From: Devosia riboflavina
Lineage (GTDB): Bacteria; Pseudomonadota; Alphaproteobacteria; Rhizobiales; Devosiaceae
DNA: 64,000 bases
Reading direction: 5' to 3'
NCBI RefSeq assembly: GCF_000743575.1
Contig: NZ_JQGC01000013.1
Location: forward strand, 101,207-165,206
Below, piece by piece: positions 45,060 to 54,700 of this stretch (positions are counted from its first letter, which is position 1; each line of letters begins with the position of its first letter). Both the position numbers and the translations under genes were made by a program. Under the pieces are notes generated by a model. That model was not told the origin of the DNA, did not search any database, and saw only the letters and a program-made list of their open reading frames with translations.

Positions 45060-45357
45060 TTTGTCTCCCCGGTATTGCTATGAGCTACTGGCGCCCCCTC
45101 GGGAACGCCTTTCGCCTTCGATCGTGCGGCATCCCACAATCAGAACGGCACCCGTCATGACCAGCTAGACTTTGGTCGCGACACCGGGCTGGAGACCGAT
45201 TACTTCGAGGACAATTCGGCGCGTTTGCGAAGCTGTTTCGTCGCTATCAAGTCGGCCAGCGCATAATGACAAACTGTTGCGGCCGCTCAGATAAATCCAT
45301 GCATATTTTCGGCCCCATCTTACGATCTATTAGCAACTCGGGCGCTTAATAGTGGGC
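45060..45357. other. Divergent promoter region between maeB and HD-GYP genes
   Basis: 298 bases. No gene or clear hexamers were found. The stretch near 45290-45345 is AT-rich (TAAATCCATGCATATTTTCGG, TTACGATCTATTAGC) and is the likelier promoter for the HD-GYP gene. Confidence 0.4.
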
Positions 45358-46500
45358 ATGGACGCTTTCTTCGATCGACAACTTTCGGTGGACGACCTCG
45401 TCCTCGAGCTTTCGATGGCTCGGGGCCTTGGCGAAATCATGGATGTTGTGCGCCAGAGAGCGCGTCAGTTGGTCGGCGCCGATGGAATAACCTTCGTTCT
45501 GCGCGACGGCGACAAGTGCTTCTATGCCGATGAAGACGCCATTGCCCCGCTCTGGAAGGGACAGCGTTTTCCGATATCCTCCTGCATATCGGGCTGGGCA
45601 ATGATGAATCGCCAGAGTGTAGTGATCGAAGACATCACGCTCGATGAGCGCATCCCCCAGGACGCCTATCGCCAAACCTTCGTGAAGAGCCTCGCCATGG
45701 TTCCGGTGAGGATGGAAGATCCCGTCGCCGCCATCGGTGCCTATTGGGCGCAGAAGCAGGTTCCTTCAACCGAGCAATTGCATTTCCTGCGCCGCATCGC
45801 CAATAGCGCGGCTGTGGCGATCACCAATGTCGGCCTGCTTGAAGCGCTCGTCGCCTCCCGCGAAGAAGCCGTGCGCGCCAAGGATGCCATCATCTTTGCC
45901 ATGGCCTCCCTCGCCGAGGTTCGGGACAACGAGACCGGCAACCACATCTATCGCACGCAGCATTATGTGCGCGCCCTCTGCGAAGCGGCCCGCCCCTATT
46001 TCCCCTCCGAGCTCGACGGCGACATGGTCGAGACCATGTTCAAATCCGCCCCGCTGCACGACATCGGCAAGGTTGGCATTCCCGACAAGATCCTGCTCAA
46101 ACCCGGCAAGCTCGATGCGGAGGAATATGCCATCATGCAGGGCCACGCGGAACTGGGCCGCCGCGCCATCGAGGCAGCCGAGCGGCGGCTGGGCACCAGT
46201 ACCTTCCTCTCCGTGGCCAGGGATATTGCCTATTCCCACCACGAGAAATGGAACGGAACCGGCTATCCCCTCGGCCTCGCTGGCGCGGCCATCCCCCTGC
46301 CCGGGCGCCTGATGGCCATAGCCGACGTCTACGATGCCCTGGTCTCAAAGCGCGTCTACAAGGACGCCATGCCCCATGACGAGGCCGTCGCCCTGATCGA
46401 GAGCGAAAGCGGCGCACATTTCGATCCCGCTTTGGTAAGCATATTCAAGGCGATCTCGCCGCAATTCCACGAAATCCACGAGCGCTTCGGCGACTCCTGA
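45358..46500 (+). CDS. GAF-HD-GYP domain c-di-GMP phosphodiesterase
   Basis: 380 residues from the ATG at 45358 (a GTG two codons earlier is possible). Residues 1-160 form a GAF-like sensor (LGEIMDVVRQRARQLVGADG, FPISSCISGWAMMNRQSVVIEDI, MVPVRMEDPVAAIGAYW). Residues 165-380 are HD-GYP: N195-H196 in ETGNHIYR, H234-D235 in PLHDIGKVGIPDKILLKPGKL, and HHEKWNGTGYP at 294-304. These are the metal ligands and signature of active enzymes. It would break c-di-GMP to pGpG or GMP in response to a signal bound by GAF. It is cytoplasmic and monocistronic. Two bases separate its stop from the convergent hydrolase gene. Confidence 0.94.
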   Translation: MDAFFDRQLSVDDLVLELSMARGLGEIMDVVRQRARQLVGADGITFVLRDGDKCFYADEDAIAPLWKGQRFPISSCISGWAMMNRQSVVIEDITLDERIPQDAYRQTFVKSLAMVPVRMEDPVAAIGAYWAQKQVPSTEQLHFLRRIANSAAVAITNVGLLEALVASREEAVRAKDAIIFAMASLAEVRDNETGNHIYRTQHYVRALCEAARPYFPSELDGDMVETMFKSAPLHDIGKVGIPDKILLKPGKLDAEEYAIMQGHAELGRRAIEAAERRLGTSTFLSVARDIAYSHHEKWNGTGYPLGLAGAAIPLPGRLMAIADVYDALVSKRVYKDAMPHDEAVALIESESGAHFDPALVSIFKAISPQFHEIHERFGDS

Positions 46501-46502
46501 GC

Positions 46503-47969
46503 CTATCGCCCCACGCTCGCATCGAGCATTTCGACAAAGAGGCTATAGGCCACCTCCGTATTGGCGTGTTCCTGCCGCGGATCGATGAGGTCGTGCGGCA
46601 GGCCAAGGGCAAGCGGCACCACTTTCACACCAACCTGCGCACCATGGGCCTGCCAGGCCGCAACGAGGCGATCGATGAGGCGGTCATTCACTTCGGTATC
46701 GGCCTCGTTGACCATCACCGAAAGCGCCTGCGCGAGAGGTGCCTCCCGCCCCGCCAGCTCGGCCGTCACCTCGCCAATGAGCATGAACTGCCCCAAGGCT
46801 CGGGTGGCAACGCGCGGATAGGCATAATCCATTTCCGCTGATCCCTCGGGATTCTGCGGATCCCAGCTCATCATTATGTTGGGCAGCAGCAGGAGAAGAT
46901 TGGTGGCCGCCCGATTGGCCCAGGCCGGAACCTGTCTCGGCCCGAAAAACGGCGCCATGGCAATCGCCTGGTCGACATCGGCACGCTGCTGGCCGCTCCA
47001 GGCCGACAGCACGCCGCCCGCCGAAAGGCCGCTGACGATAACCTCTCCCCCAAGACCGCGCCCGATGGCGATAGCCTCCTCGGTCGCCGCCACATAGTCC
47101 TCCGCGCCGACCGTGGCCAAGGCCGTGGTCATGCGATCGAGCTCGCCGTGCCCCGGCAATCGCGGCACATAGACGTTGTAGCCCAAGGCGAAAAGTTTCG
47201 GCGCCAACTCGTCCGCCTGGGCCGGACAATTGGTCAACCCATGAAGGAAAATCACCGTCGGGGCCGCTCTGCTCTCTTGCAGAAGCAGCTTCGAGGCACA
47301 GCGTGGATTGATCGGGATCTGGTCCTCGCGCTGCCGTGCCGCCTCGAAGCTGGCAATCGCCTGCTCATAGCCTGGCGGCTCGGCCAAATCTCCCGTTCCC
47401 ACAACATGCCCGTGATCAAGCGGCACTATCGTGAGCCCGACAAACAGGGCAACCAGAGCGCCCGCCAGGACCAGCAGCACCACGCCCGTCCCGCGCAGCA
47501 ATTTCAGCGCCGGATCGCCCCCTTTCAGCGCGGGATAAAAAGGCCGCAGCAACAGCGTTGCGACAATTCCAATAACGGCCATGGTCGGAACCGCGGCAAA
47601 CCCCGTCGTCAGAAAACCCAGTCCACTCAGCCGGCTTACCGTTGCCGCCTGCTCCACCGCCGCATCGATCTCGGGCGAAATCCTGAAGAGTTCATCGACT
47701 GCAAGCACCACCGGGTAGGAGAAAATCCCCGCCAATGCCCCGGCAATCGCGCCGCGCAAGAGCGATAGCCGACCGCTGCGCCCCACCAATATCCACCACG
47801 CCAGCAGCCCGACGATGAAAATACCGAGGGCGACATCGGCCCAGTCCAGCCTGCCCTCGCTGCCAAAGAGTTCGGCGACAGGCAATCCTCCGAAGAACGT
47901 CGCGACGAGCCCGCCCAGGGAAAAAATGATCCCCGCCAATACATTCGCCAGAACAGGTTGGAACTTCAT
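46503..47969 (-). CDS. Membrane-anchored alpha/beta hydrolase (paralogue A)
   Basis: 488 residues from the ATG at 47969. About five membrane helices cover residues 1-195, then an alpha/beta hydrolase domain: VIFLHGLTNCPAQADELAPKLFALGYNVYVPRLPGHG (oxyanion), nucleophile GLSAGG, acid region MVNEADTEVND, and catalytic His in LPHDLID near the C-terminus. Cys residues near the start of the domain (RCASKLL, TNCPAQ) are also found in the paralogue at 49799, which has the same architecture. Orientation of the domain is probably periplasmic or extracytoplasmic. The substrate is unknown; lipid or ester hydrolysis at the membrane is plausible. Confidence 0.85.
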   Translation of the reverse strand: MKFQPVLANVLAGIIFSLGGLVATFFGGLPVAELFGSEGRLDWADVALGIFIVGLLAWWILVGRSGRLSLLRGAIAGALAGIFSYPVVLAVDELFRISPEIDAAVEQAATVSRLSGLGFLTTGFAAVPTMAVIGIVATLLLRPFYPALKGGDPALKLLRGTGVVLLVLAGALVALFVGLTIVPLDHGHVVGTGDLAEPPGYEQAIASFEAARQREDQIPINPRCASKLLLQESRAAPTVIFLHGLTNCPAQADELAPKLFALGYNVYVPRLPGHGELDRMTTALATVGAEDYVAATEEAIAIGRGLGGEVIVSGLSAGGVLSAWSGQQRADVDQAIAMAPFFGPRQVPAWANRAATNLLLLLPNIMMSWDPQNPEGSAEMDYAYPRVATRALGQFMLIGEVTAELAGREAPLAQALSVMVNEADTEVNDRLIDRLVAAWQAHGAQVGVKVVPLALGLPHDLIDPRQEHANTEVAYSLFVEMLDASVGR

Positions 47970-48143
47970 GCCACGACCACTCCCTCGCCCCCGACCATAC
48001 TGAAAGCACAAGTCATTCTCGATGTGCGCAAAATCCCGCAGCTTTGCTGCCCGTCCCTATTTCTGCGCAAACCACAGGCGCGGCTTTCCCCCTGCCCGTT
48101 CTGGGATTAGCTAATTGGCGGCAGTAGTTTGGTGAGCGTAAAC

Positions 48144-49802
48144 ATGCGCCTGATTGAACGAATAGGGTCCTACATTTCCATAGCGGGCCTGATTGTCGGC
48201 ATCCTGTTCTTCGCCCTGTCGCTCACGCCCTCGCTGATCCCGCGACCCGCCGTCGTCCAGGGCCTGTTATCGGGCTGCGTCTTTGCTGTCGGCTACGCCG
48301 TGGGCGCTGTTCTCTTCTGGTTCTGGACCTACCTGCAGCTTCATCCCGCCAATCTCGCGGTGCGGCGCTGGTTGCGCTGGGGTCTGCTCGCAATTGCGGG
48401 CGTAATCGCCCTGATCTGCCTCTATCGCTACACTGGCTGGCAAAACACCGTCCGCGCCGAAATGCAGCTCGAGCCGATGGAGGATAGCCACGTTTTTCTG
48501 GTCATCATGCTGGCGCTGATCCCGGCCCTCCTCCTCGTCTCCATCGGCACGCTGCTCACGCGCGGAACGCAACGCGTTGCAGCTCTCCTGCGCACCCGCA
48601 TGCCACCCCGCGCCGCCACCCTCGCGGGCATCGTCATCGTCGGCATCGTCACGGGCCTTTTGGTCAATGGCGTCCTCGTGCGCGGCCTGCTGGATTTTGC
48701 CGACGAAACCTTCCTCCGCATCGACGCCATCGTTGCCCTCACCGGCAATCCCGCGCCGACCGACCCGCTGCGCTCAGGCAGTCAGGCTTCCCTCGTTCCC
48801 TGGACCTCCATAGGTCGCGATGGCCGGGTCTATATCGAAACGCAACCGACCGCAGAAAATATCGAGGCCGTCACCGGCCGACCTGCCCTCACGCCCCTGC
48901 GCACCTATGTCGGCCTGCGCTCAGCCGAAACGCTCGCCCAGCGCGCCGACCTCGCCTTGGCAGAGATGCTGCGCGTCGGTGCCTTCGATCGCTCCACTCT
49001 CGTCATTATCATGCCCGTCGGCACCGGCTGGATCGATCCGCCCAGCATCGATGCGCTGGAATACCTCCTCGATGGCGACGTCGCGAGCGTGGCCATCCAG
49101 TATTCCTACCTCACAAGCCCTCTCTCGCTTCTGGTCGAGCCCGATGAAGGCAAGTCGACCGCTCAGGCCCTTTTCGACATCGTCTACAATTACTGGCGCG
49201 CCTTGCCCGCCGACCAGCGGCCACGCCTGTTCCTCAATGGGCTCAGCCTCGGCGCCAATAGCTCCCAGGCATCGACCATGTTTCTCGATGTCCTCGCCGC
49301 CCCCTTCGATGGCGCGCTCTGGGTCGGTCCACCCTTCACCAGCACCGTCTGGCGCTGGTCGACAGCTAACCGAGCTGATCAATCCCCCGAATGGCGCCCC
49401 GTCTTCGGCGACAGTTCCAGCGTGCGCTTTGCCAATCGCGGCGCCGATCTCGCCGAGCCCGGCGGGGACTGGGGCCCGATGCGCATCGCTTTCCTCCAAT
49501 ATCCCAGCGATCCCATCGTTTTCTTCGACTACGACACGATCTTTCGTGCGCCAGCCTGGATGGAAGGCGAACGCGGCGAAGGCGTATCGCCCGAATTCCA
49601 TTGGTACCCGATCGTTACCTTCCTGCAGCTCGCCATGGATATGGCGCTCTCCAACACCTCTCCTATTGGCTACGGTCACGTCTATTCCGCCGCCGACTAT
49701 GCCGACGCCTGGTATGCCCTGGTCGAGCCCGAAGGCTGGCGTGCCGAGAAACTGACGGCCCTCAAGGCAGCATTGGCCCAAAATACGGGCCGCGCCGAAT
49801 GA
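48144..49802 (+). CDS. Abhydrolase_9 family membrane protein
   Basis: 552 residues from the ATG at 48144. Residues 1-200 hold about five helices (ISIAGLIVGILFFALSLTPSLIPRP is the Abhydrolase_9_N hallmark). The C-terminal domain has FLNGLSLGANSS (nucleophile GLSLG), LDVLAAPFDGALWVGPPF, FGDSSSVRFANR, and the conserved FLQYPSDPIVFFDYDTIF ending. This PF10081-type family is known from actinobacteria and alphaproteobacteria and is thought to be an ester hydrolase, without a settled substrate. The stop is overlapped by the next hydrolase gene (ATGA). Confidence 0.88.
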   Translation: MRLIERIGSYISIAGLIVGILFFALSLTPSLIPRPAVVQGLLSGCVFAVGYAVGAVLFWFWTYLQLHPANLAVRRWLRWGLLAIAGVIALICLYRYTGWQNTVRAEMQLEPMEDSHVFLVIMLALIPALLLVSIGTLLTRGTQRVAALLRTRMPPRAATLAGIVIVGIVTGLLVNGVLVRGLLDFADETFLRIDAIVALTGNPAPTDPLRSGSQASLVPWTSIGRDGRVYIETQPTAENIEAVTGRPALTPLRTYVGLRSAETLAQRADLALAEMLRVGAFDRSTLVIIMPVGTGWIDPPSIDALEYLLDGDVASVAIQYSYLTSPLSLLVEPDEGKSTAQALFDIVYNYWRALPADQRPRLFLNGLSLGANSSQASTMFLDVLAAPFDGALWVGPPFTSTVWRWSTANRADQSPEWRPVFGDSSSVRFANRGADLAEPGGDWGPMRIAFLQYPSDPIVFFDYDTIFRAPAWMEGERGEGVSPEFHWYPIVTFLQLAMDMALSNTSPIGYGHVYSAADYADAWYALVEPEGWRAEKLTALKAALAQNTGRAE

Positions 49803-51289
49803 CGACACCGGGGTCAGATCGCCGACCCGTCCGGCGCCCCGGCACGCTCGCGGCCGGCCTCTTGTTCGGCCTTGCCGCCCTGGCAATCGCTCCCGCCATC
49901 GGCCTCAGCATCAGCGCCGACCTCCTCAACGATGACGGGCAGGTCACCTGGTTCAATCTCTTCATTGGCGCCGGCGCCTGCGGCGCGATCATGTGGCTTC
50001 TGCTCTGCAGCCTGCCCCGCGCTGTCACGCTACTGCGCGGTGGCATCGCCGGCATCCTGGCGGGTCTCGTCTCATACCCCGTCGTCATCACCTTCGCCGA
50101 ACTCCTGCAGCGACAGTGGGCCCTTCTGCCACCATTGTGGGAGCGCCTGGAACAGGTTCAGCTCATCACTACGCTCACCCTGATCACCACCGGCTTTCCC
50201 GGCGTGCTGCTCATGTCCCTCGCCGGCATGGTCATCGCGCTCCTGTTCAAGCGGCTGCATCGAAACACGAGCAAAGCCGCGATCTCACGCAAAAATCCTG
50301 CAGTCCCGCGCGTGGCGCTGGGTCTGGCCATATTGGCCCTTGCTGGTCTTGGCAGCGCCTTTTTCTGGTTCGGCAACATCGCGATCGACGCGCCCGACAT
50401 ATCCACGCCCATTGACGAGGCCTCGATGAACTACGAGCAAGCCACGGCCGCTTTTGCCGCCCTAGAAGAACAGGAAGCAGGCCTCGGCCTCGATCAGCTC
50501 TGCCATTCCCGGCTGCTGACACACGGCCAGAAGGTGGCCCGCGTCGTGGTCTATTTTCACGGCTTCACCAGTTGCCCCGCCCAGGCGGACGCCCTCGCCG
50601 AGCAATTGTTCGCGCTTGGCTACAATGTCTACCTGCCCCGCATGCACGGCCACGGCCTTGCCGATCCCGCACCGAGCGATCTCGACGACTTCACCGCCGA
50701 TGGCCTCATGGCGCACACCAATGCCGCACTCGACCTGGCTCAGGGTCTCGGCGACGATGTCACCGTCATGGGCCTCTCCGCCGGCGGCACATTATCCGCC
50801 TGGGCCGCCCAGTTTCGGGAAGACGTCGATCACGCTGTGCTCGTCTCGCCCTTTTTCGGCCCCTACGTGGTCCCGACCTGGGCCATGCAGGCCGGCACGA
50901 ATGTCACCCGCGCCCTGCCCAATATCATCTTCTCCTGGAATCCCCTCGAAAACGCCACGCCGGAAAAGGCCGCCATTGCCCACGCTCTGCCGACCACCCA
51001 CGCCTTGACCGAGATCATGCTGGTTGGTTGGCAGGTTCACGCCGCCGCCCAGACAACGCCCCCTTCCGTGCCCAATATCTCGATCCTCCTCAACGACGCC
51101 GACGTCGCCGTCAACAATCGCCAGACCCTCGAGATCGCGGCCTATTGGCAGGCCCACGGCGTCGCGCCCGTCATCACGACGCTGCCCTTCGGCGCCCGCC
51201 TCCCCCACGACCTGATCAACACGCGTGAACGCGGCGCCAATGTGGACCTAGTCTATCCCGCGCTCCTGGAATTGCTCGCCCGACGCTAG
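49799..51289 (+). CDS. Membrane-anchored alpha/beta hydrolase (paralogue B)
   Basis: 496 residues from the ATG at 49799; the frame is open upstream inside the previous gene, but the ATGA overlap and the Arg-rich start followed by a helix fit this start. Same layout as the gene at 46503: about five helices, then YFHGFTSCPAQADALAEQLFALGYNVYLPRMHGHG, nucleophile GLSAGG, LLNDADVAVNN, LPHDLIN. The shared block HGxTxCPAQADxLAxxLFALGYNVYxPRxxGHG shows common descent. Translationally coupled to the Abhydrolase_9 gene. Its stop interlocks with that of the Sel1 gene in CTAG (51286-51289). Confidence 0.85.
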   Translation: MTTPGSDRRPVRRPGTLAAGLLFGLAALAIAPAIGLSISADLLNDDGQVTWFNLFIGAGACGAIMWLLLCSLPRAVTLLRGGIAGILAGLVSYPVVITFAELLQRQWALLPPLWERLEQVQLITTLTLITTGFPGVLLMSLAGMVIALLFKRLHRNTSKAAISRKNPAVPRVALGLAILALAGLGSAFFWFGNIAIDAPDISTPIDEASMNYEQATAAFAALEEQEAGLGLDQLCHSRLLTHGQKVARVVVYFHGFTSCPAQADALAEQLFALGYNVYLPRMHGHGLADPAPSDLDDFTADGLMAHTNAALDLAQGLGDDVTVMGLSAGGTLSAWAAQFREDVDHAVLVSPFFGPYVVPTWAMQAGTNVTRALPNIIFSWNPLENATPEKAAIAHALPTTHALTEIMLVGWQVHAAAQTTPPSVPNISILLNDADVAVNNRQTLEIAAYWQAHGVAPVITTLPFGARLPHDLINTRERGANVDLVYPALLELLARR

Positions 51290-54285
51290 TTTACCGCCAC
51301 GCCCATATCGAAACCGGCAATCTGCTTCGACATCATCACCGCATAGTCCGGCGTGAGCGGCCCCATCGAACAGACCCGTGTTTCGCTACTGCTCGCACGA
51401 CAGGCCGCATTCAGCGCTGCAATCGTGCCGCGCGTCAGCCGTCCATCGAGCGGTCCCCCATAGCGCTCCGCCTTTTTCAATTGCTGTTGCAGCACATAGA
51501 CATAGGCGTTCTTGTTGCTCCAGAAGAGCATTTGCACCGCCTGGGTGACATCGCCCGCACCCAGTTTGCCAAAGCTGTCTCCCACCGCCCGCATGGCATC
51601 GAGCGTCGGTGGTCCGGCCGCCTGCAGCGCCATGCTTTCAAAAGTTGCAGCATCAGGCTGCAATAGCCCACCATACTGGTCGAGCGATGCCTTCGCCTTG
51701 GCGATGGAAGGCGACAGCCCGCCCCCGCCCGCCCGATAGAGCTGCAGCAACAGACGCAGCGCCGCAGGATTTTCGCGCTTCACCTCTGCCAGAAGCCGCT
51801 GCTCAGCCGCCTTGCCGCCCTCGGCCCCGGCAACCCCCATCATTTCGAGGCGGGCCATTTCCACTGCGGCCCCCGGCACCCCCTGGGACACCGCCCCGCG
51901 CACCAGCTCCAGCCCCTCTTGCCGATGCTCCTTTGCCAGTGGCCCCGAAGAGAGCAGCCCGCCAAACCGAAAGCTCCCGCTGGCATCGCCAAGCGCTACC
52001 GCCCGATCGAAATAGTCGCGCGCCTTCGCATAGTCGGGTTCGCCATAGCGGCCATCGGCATAATAGCCCCCGAGAATACCATTGGCCCAGGCGCTGTCCT
52101 GCGCGGCGTCACCCAGCAGCGTCAGTGACTGCCCCACGTCCCGCGCCACCCCGCGCCCTTCGAAATACATCAGCGCGAGCTGAATTCTGGCAAGGTCATC
52201 GCCGTCGGCCGCCGCCGCCTCGAAGAATTCGGCCGCCTTGACCGGATCCGGTCGCAGCGTCCCGGCGCCATTGAGGTAGAGCAGTCCCAACTTCACCGCG
52301 CCGGCCGCAATGCCCTGATCCAGCGCCCGCTGATAATAGTCCCGCGCCGCCACGGCATCGACATCCACTGCGCCACCCTGTGTCAGCGCATCGCCAAGCT
52401 GGATCTTGGCCCAGCCATCGCCCGCCTCGGCAACTTCCCGCAGCAATTGCAGCCCGCGCCCCGCATCCCCCGGCCCCGCCTCGCCGGCCAGCAGCATCAA
52501 TCCAAGCTTGTTCTTGGCTCCAAGTTCCCCCAGCGCTGCGGCCTTCTCATAATAGCCCCGTCCCACAGACGGATCCGCCACAATGGGGTCCGCCCCCTTC
52601 ACGTAGAGATCACCCAACATCGCCAGCGCCGCGGCGCTTCCCTCTTCCGCCAGCGGTTCGAGCAGCGCCCGAACCCTCTCCCCGTCCTTCGGCAGCACAC
52701 GGCCCTCAAGCAACAGCGCTGCCAGGCTAGTCGTCCCCCAGGCATCGTACTCTTTCGTCGCGGCCTCCAGCAGGAGAACGCCCTTGTCCACATCAGCCCG
52801 CACGTCCGAACTGAGCAGCATCTGCGCCAAGGTCACGCGTGATGCATTATCCCCCATATCCGCGGCCCGCCCCAGATAGGTCCGCGCCATGACCGGATCG
52901 GGCTCGACATCGCCAACCCCGTCCCGATAGCTGATCCCCAACCGAAACAGTCCCGCCGCACTGCCCAGGTCAGCCGCCTTTTTGAACATGGCAATCGCCT
53001 TGGCCCCATCCACCGGAACGACATCGCCAGCAGCAAGCAAGGCGCCCACATCGATCGCCAGCCATGGATCGGTGGAGCGGGAAACCGCCTGGTCGAGCAG
53101 GCCCAGCCCCCGCGAAATATCCTGCTTCGTCCCCTCTCCGCGTACCAGCATGAAGCCGAGGCGGCTCGCCGCCTGCGCCTCACCCTGCTCATAGGCCGCG
53201 TCAATCAAGGCAAAAGCCCTGGATGGGTCGGCAGCGACATCCCCCGCCCCCTTGGCATAGATGTCACTCAGGGCCACCTGTGCCGCTGCGCTACCCCCAT
53301 CGGCAAGCGGCGCCAGCAAAGCCACCGCCCGCTGCGCATCCTGAGGCACCTTTTCGCCGCGCACCAACAAATCAGCCAGGATCGTTGCCGGCCATGCTTC
53401 CCCCCGCGCCGCCCCCGCATCCAGCAGCTTTACCGCCCGATCGACCGCCGCCCTGCCCCCATCATCCAGCAGCAACAGCGCCAGATTGATCTGAGCAAAA
53501 CTGTCACCCTTGGCGACGGCTGCCTCCCAAAACTCCCGCGACTTCGCGGGATCAGCCGCCTCCGAGCCCAACCCCGTCTGATACGCTTGCGCCAAGCGTG
53601 TCAGCGCGGCCGTATTGCCGGTAGCGGCCGCCTTCTCGAAGTAGGGGATCGCCTTTTCCGCGGGCGGCACCAGACCCTTCGCATAAAGATCGCCCAGCGT
53701 GATCAACACCCATGGATCGCCAGTCTGGCTGACCTCTTCAAGCAGCTCCACGGCTTGCTCGAGATCGCGGTCAACACCATTGCCATCGATCAAAAGCAAC
53801 GCCAGTTGGAATTTGCCCCAAAGATCGCCTGTGGCCGCCGCTCTTTCAAGATACTCCGCCGCCAACGGTACATCCTTGGGCATATTGCGCGCGCCTGTGA
53901 GATAAAGTTCTCCCAACCCCGTCAGTGCGCCGGCATTCCCCCCCTTGGCCAGCGGCTCCAGCAGCGCCACGACCTTCGCCCCATCCTGTTCCACCACCTC
54001 GCCCTGGCGATAAAGACTGGCCAGCAGGATTGCGGCCCACCCATCCCCTCGCTCCGCTACCCCGGTCAGCAACCGCACGGCGCGCTCGGCTCCTCCCGGC
54101 GTACCCTCCTTGAGCAGTTCCTGAGCCAACTCCACCTTGGCCGCCGGATTGCCCTGCGCCGATGCCGTCTCCAGCGCCACAAGGGCACAATCGGGCAAAG
54201 TCACAGTCACGGCACAGGTCTCTCCCGTGGCCGCCAAGGCAGGGGTGCTGAGGCACAAGGCAAGAAGAATAACTGACGGGCGCAT
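51286..54285 (-). CDS. Secreted Sel1-like repeat protein, 999 residues
   Basis: 999 residues from the ATG at 54285 with GGAGG 5 bases upstream. Signal peptide MRPSVILLALCLSTPALA|ATG. About 24 Sel1-type repeats of 34-36 residues (for example AAEYLERAAATGDLWGKFQLALLLIDGNG, AIPYFEKAAATGNTAALTRLAQAYQTGLG) cover residues 30-870. A Trp recurs about every third repeat (GDGWA, GDPWV, GEAWP, TDPWL, YDAWG, GDGWA, DSAWA), so there is a three-repeat supra-unit. The end has ERYGGPLDGRLTRGTIAALNAACR, like a peptidoglycan-binding repeat. Sel1 proteins act as scaffolds for protein contacts; a periplasmic role at the cell wall is likely. No partner is seen. Confidence 0.88.
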   Translation of the reverse strand: MRPSVILLALCLSTPALAATGETCAVTVTLPDCALVALETASAQGNPAAKVELAQELLKEGTPGGAERAVRLLTGVAERGDGWAAILLASLYRQGEVVEQDGAKVVALLEPLAKGGNAGALTGLGELYLTGARNMPKDVPLAAEYLERAAATGDLWGKFQLALLLIDGNGVDRDLEQAVELLEEVSQTGDPWVLITLGDLYAKGLVPPAEKAIPYFEKAAATGNTAALTRLAQAYQTGLGSEAADPAKSREFWEAAVAKGDSFAQINLALLLLDDGGRAAVDRAVKLLDAGAARGEAWPATILADLLVRGEKVPQDAQRAVALLAPLADGGSAAAQVALSDIYAKGAGDVAADPSRAFALIDAAYEQGEAQAASRLGFMLVRGEGTKQDISRGLGLLDQAVSRSTDPWLAIDVGALLAAGDVVPVDGAKAIAMFKKAADLGSAAGLFRLGISYRDGVGDVEPDPVMARTYLGRAADMGDNASRVTLAQMLLSSDVRADVDKGVLLLEAATKEYDAWGTTSLAALLLEGRVLPKDGERVRALLEPLAEEGSAAALAMLGDLYVKGADPIVADPSVGRGYYEKAAALGELGAKNKLGLMLLAGEAGPGDAGRGLQLLREVAEAGDGWAKIQLGDALTQGGAVDVDAVAARDYYQRALDQGIAAGAVKLGLLYLNGAGTLRPDPVKAAEFFEAAAADGDDLARIQLALMYFEGRGVARDVGQSLTLLGDAAQDSAWANGILGGYYADGRYGEPDYAKARDYFDRAVALGDASGSFRFGGLLSSGPLAKEHRQEGLELVRGAVSQGVPGAAVEMARLEMMGVAGAEGGKAAEQRLLAEVKRENPAALRLLLQLYRAGGGGLSPSIAKAKASLDQYGGLLQPDAATFESMALQAAGPPTLDAMRAVGDSFGKLGAGDVTQAVQMLFWSNKNAYVYVLQQQLKKAERYGGPLDGRLTRGTIAALNAACRASSSETRVCSMGPLTPDYAVMMSKQIAGFDMGVAVN

Positions 54286-54700
54286 TGCAGCCTCCGACCA
54301 CACGAGGCCAACAGCATGACCACCTCGCCGCCATCGGCATTGACGAGCGTCAAAATCAGCCCATCACAAATTCAAGGCTCCCGCTCCACACATACGTCCT
54401 AACTTGGAAAGCGCGGCACCTCATGGCATGCGCTTGCGGCGACAACTGAGCATAAGCGCAAGGAAGAATGTTTGGTCGAGATCGCGCTAGCCTGCTGCCA
54501 GGTCGATAGGAAATCCCCACGGCGTCGACCCAACGCGCTCCCTTCGCCACCCGGCCCCAGCCGACCTGATCAATACGCAACAGCGCGGCACCGCGCTGTT
54601 GGCATTTGCGACTCGGCGCGAGCGCATTCCTATTTCAAGATTTCGGGCACCCGACGCATCCGCGCCCAGCCCTGTAGTCCTGAAAGCCTCTTCGCCCGGC
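54286..54700. other. 415-base intergenic region with one strong hairpin
   Basis: No convincing gene. CAACAGCGCG-GCAC-CGCGCTGTTG (54578-54601) is a perfect 10-base stem; it lies 100 bases past the stop of the GGDEF-like gene (minus strand) and lacks a T-run. The rest should hold the promoter of the Sel1 gene. Confidence 0.5.

Noticed and set aside
54356..54580. 74-codon minus-strand frame upstream of the Sel1 gene
   Set aside because: No ribosome-binding site, no recognisable features and unusual composition; left as non-coding.
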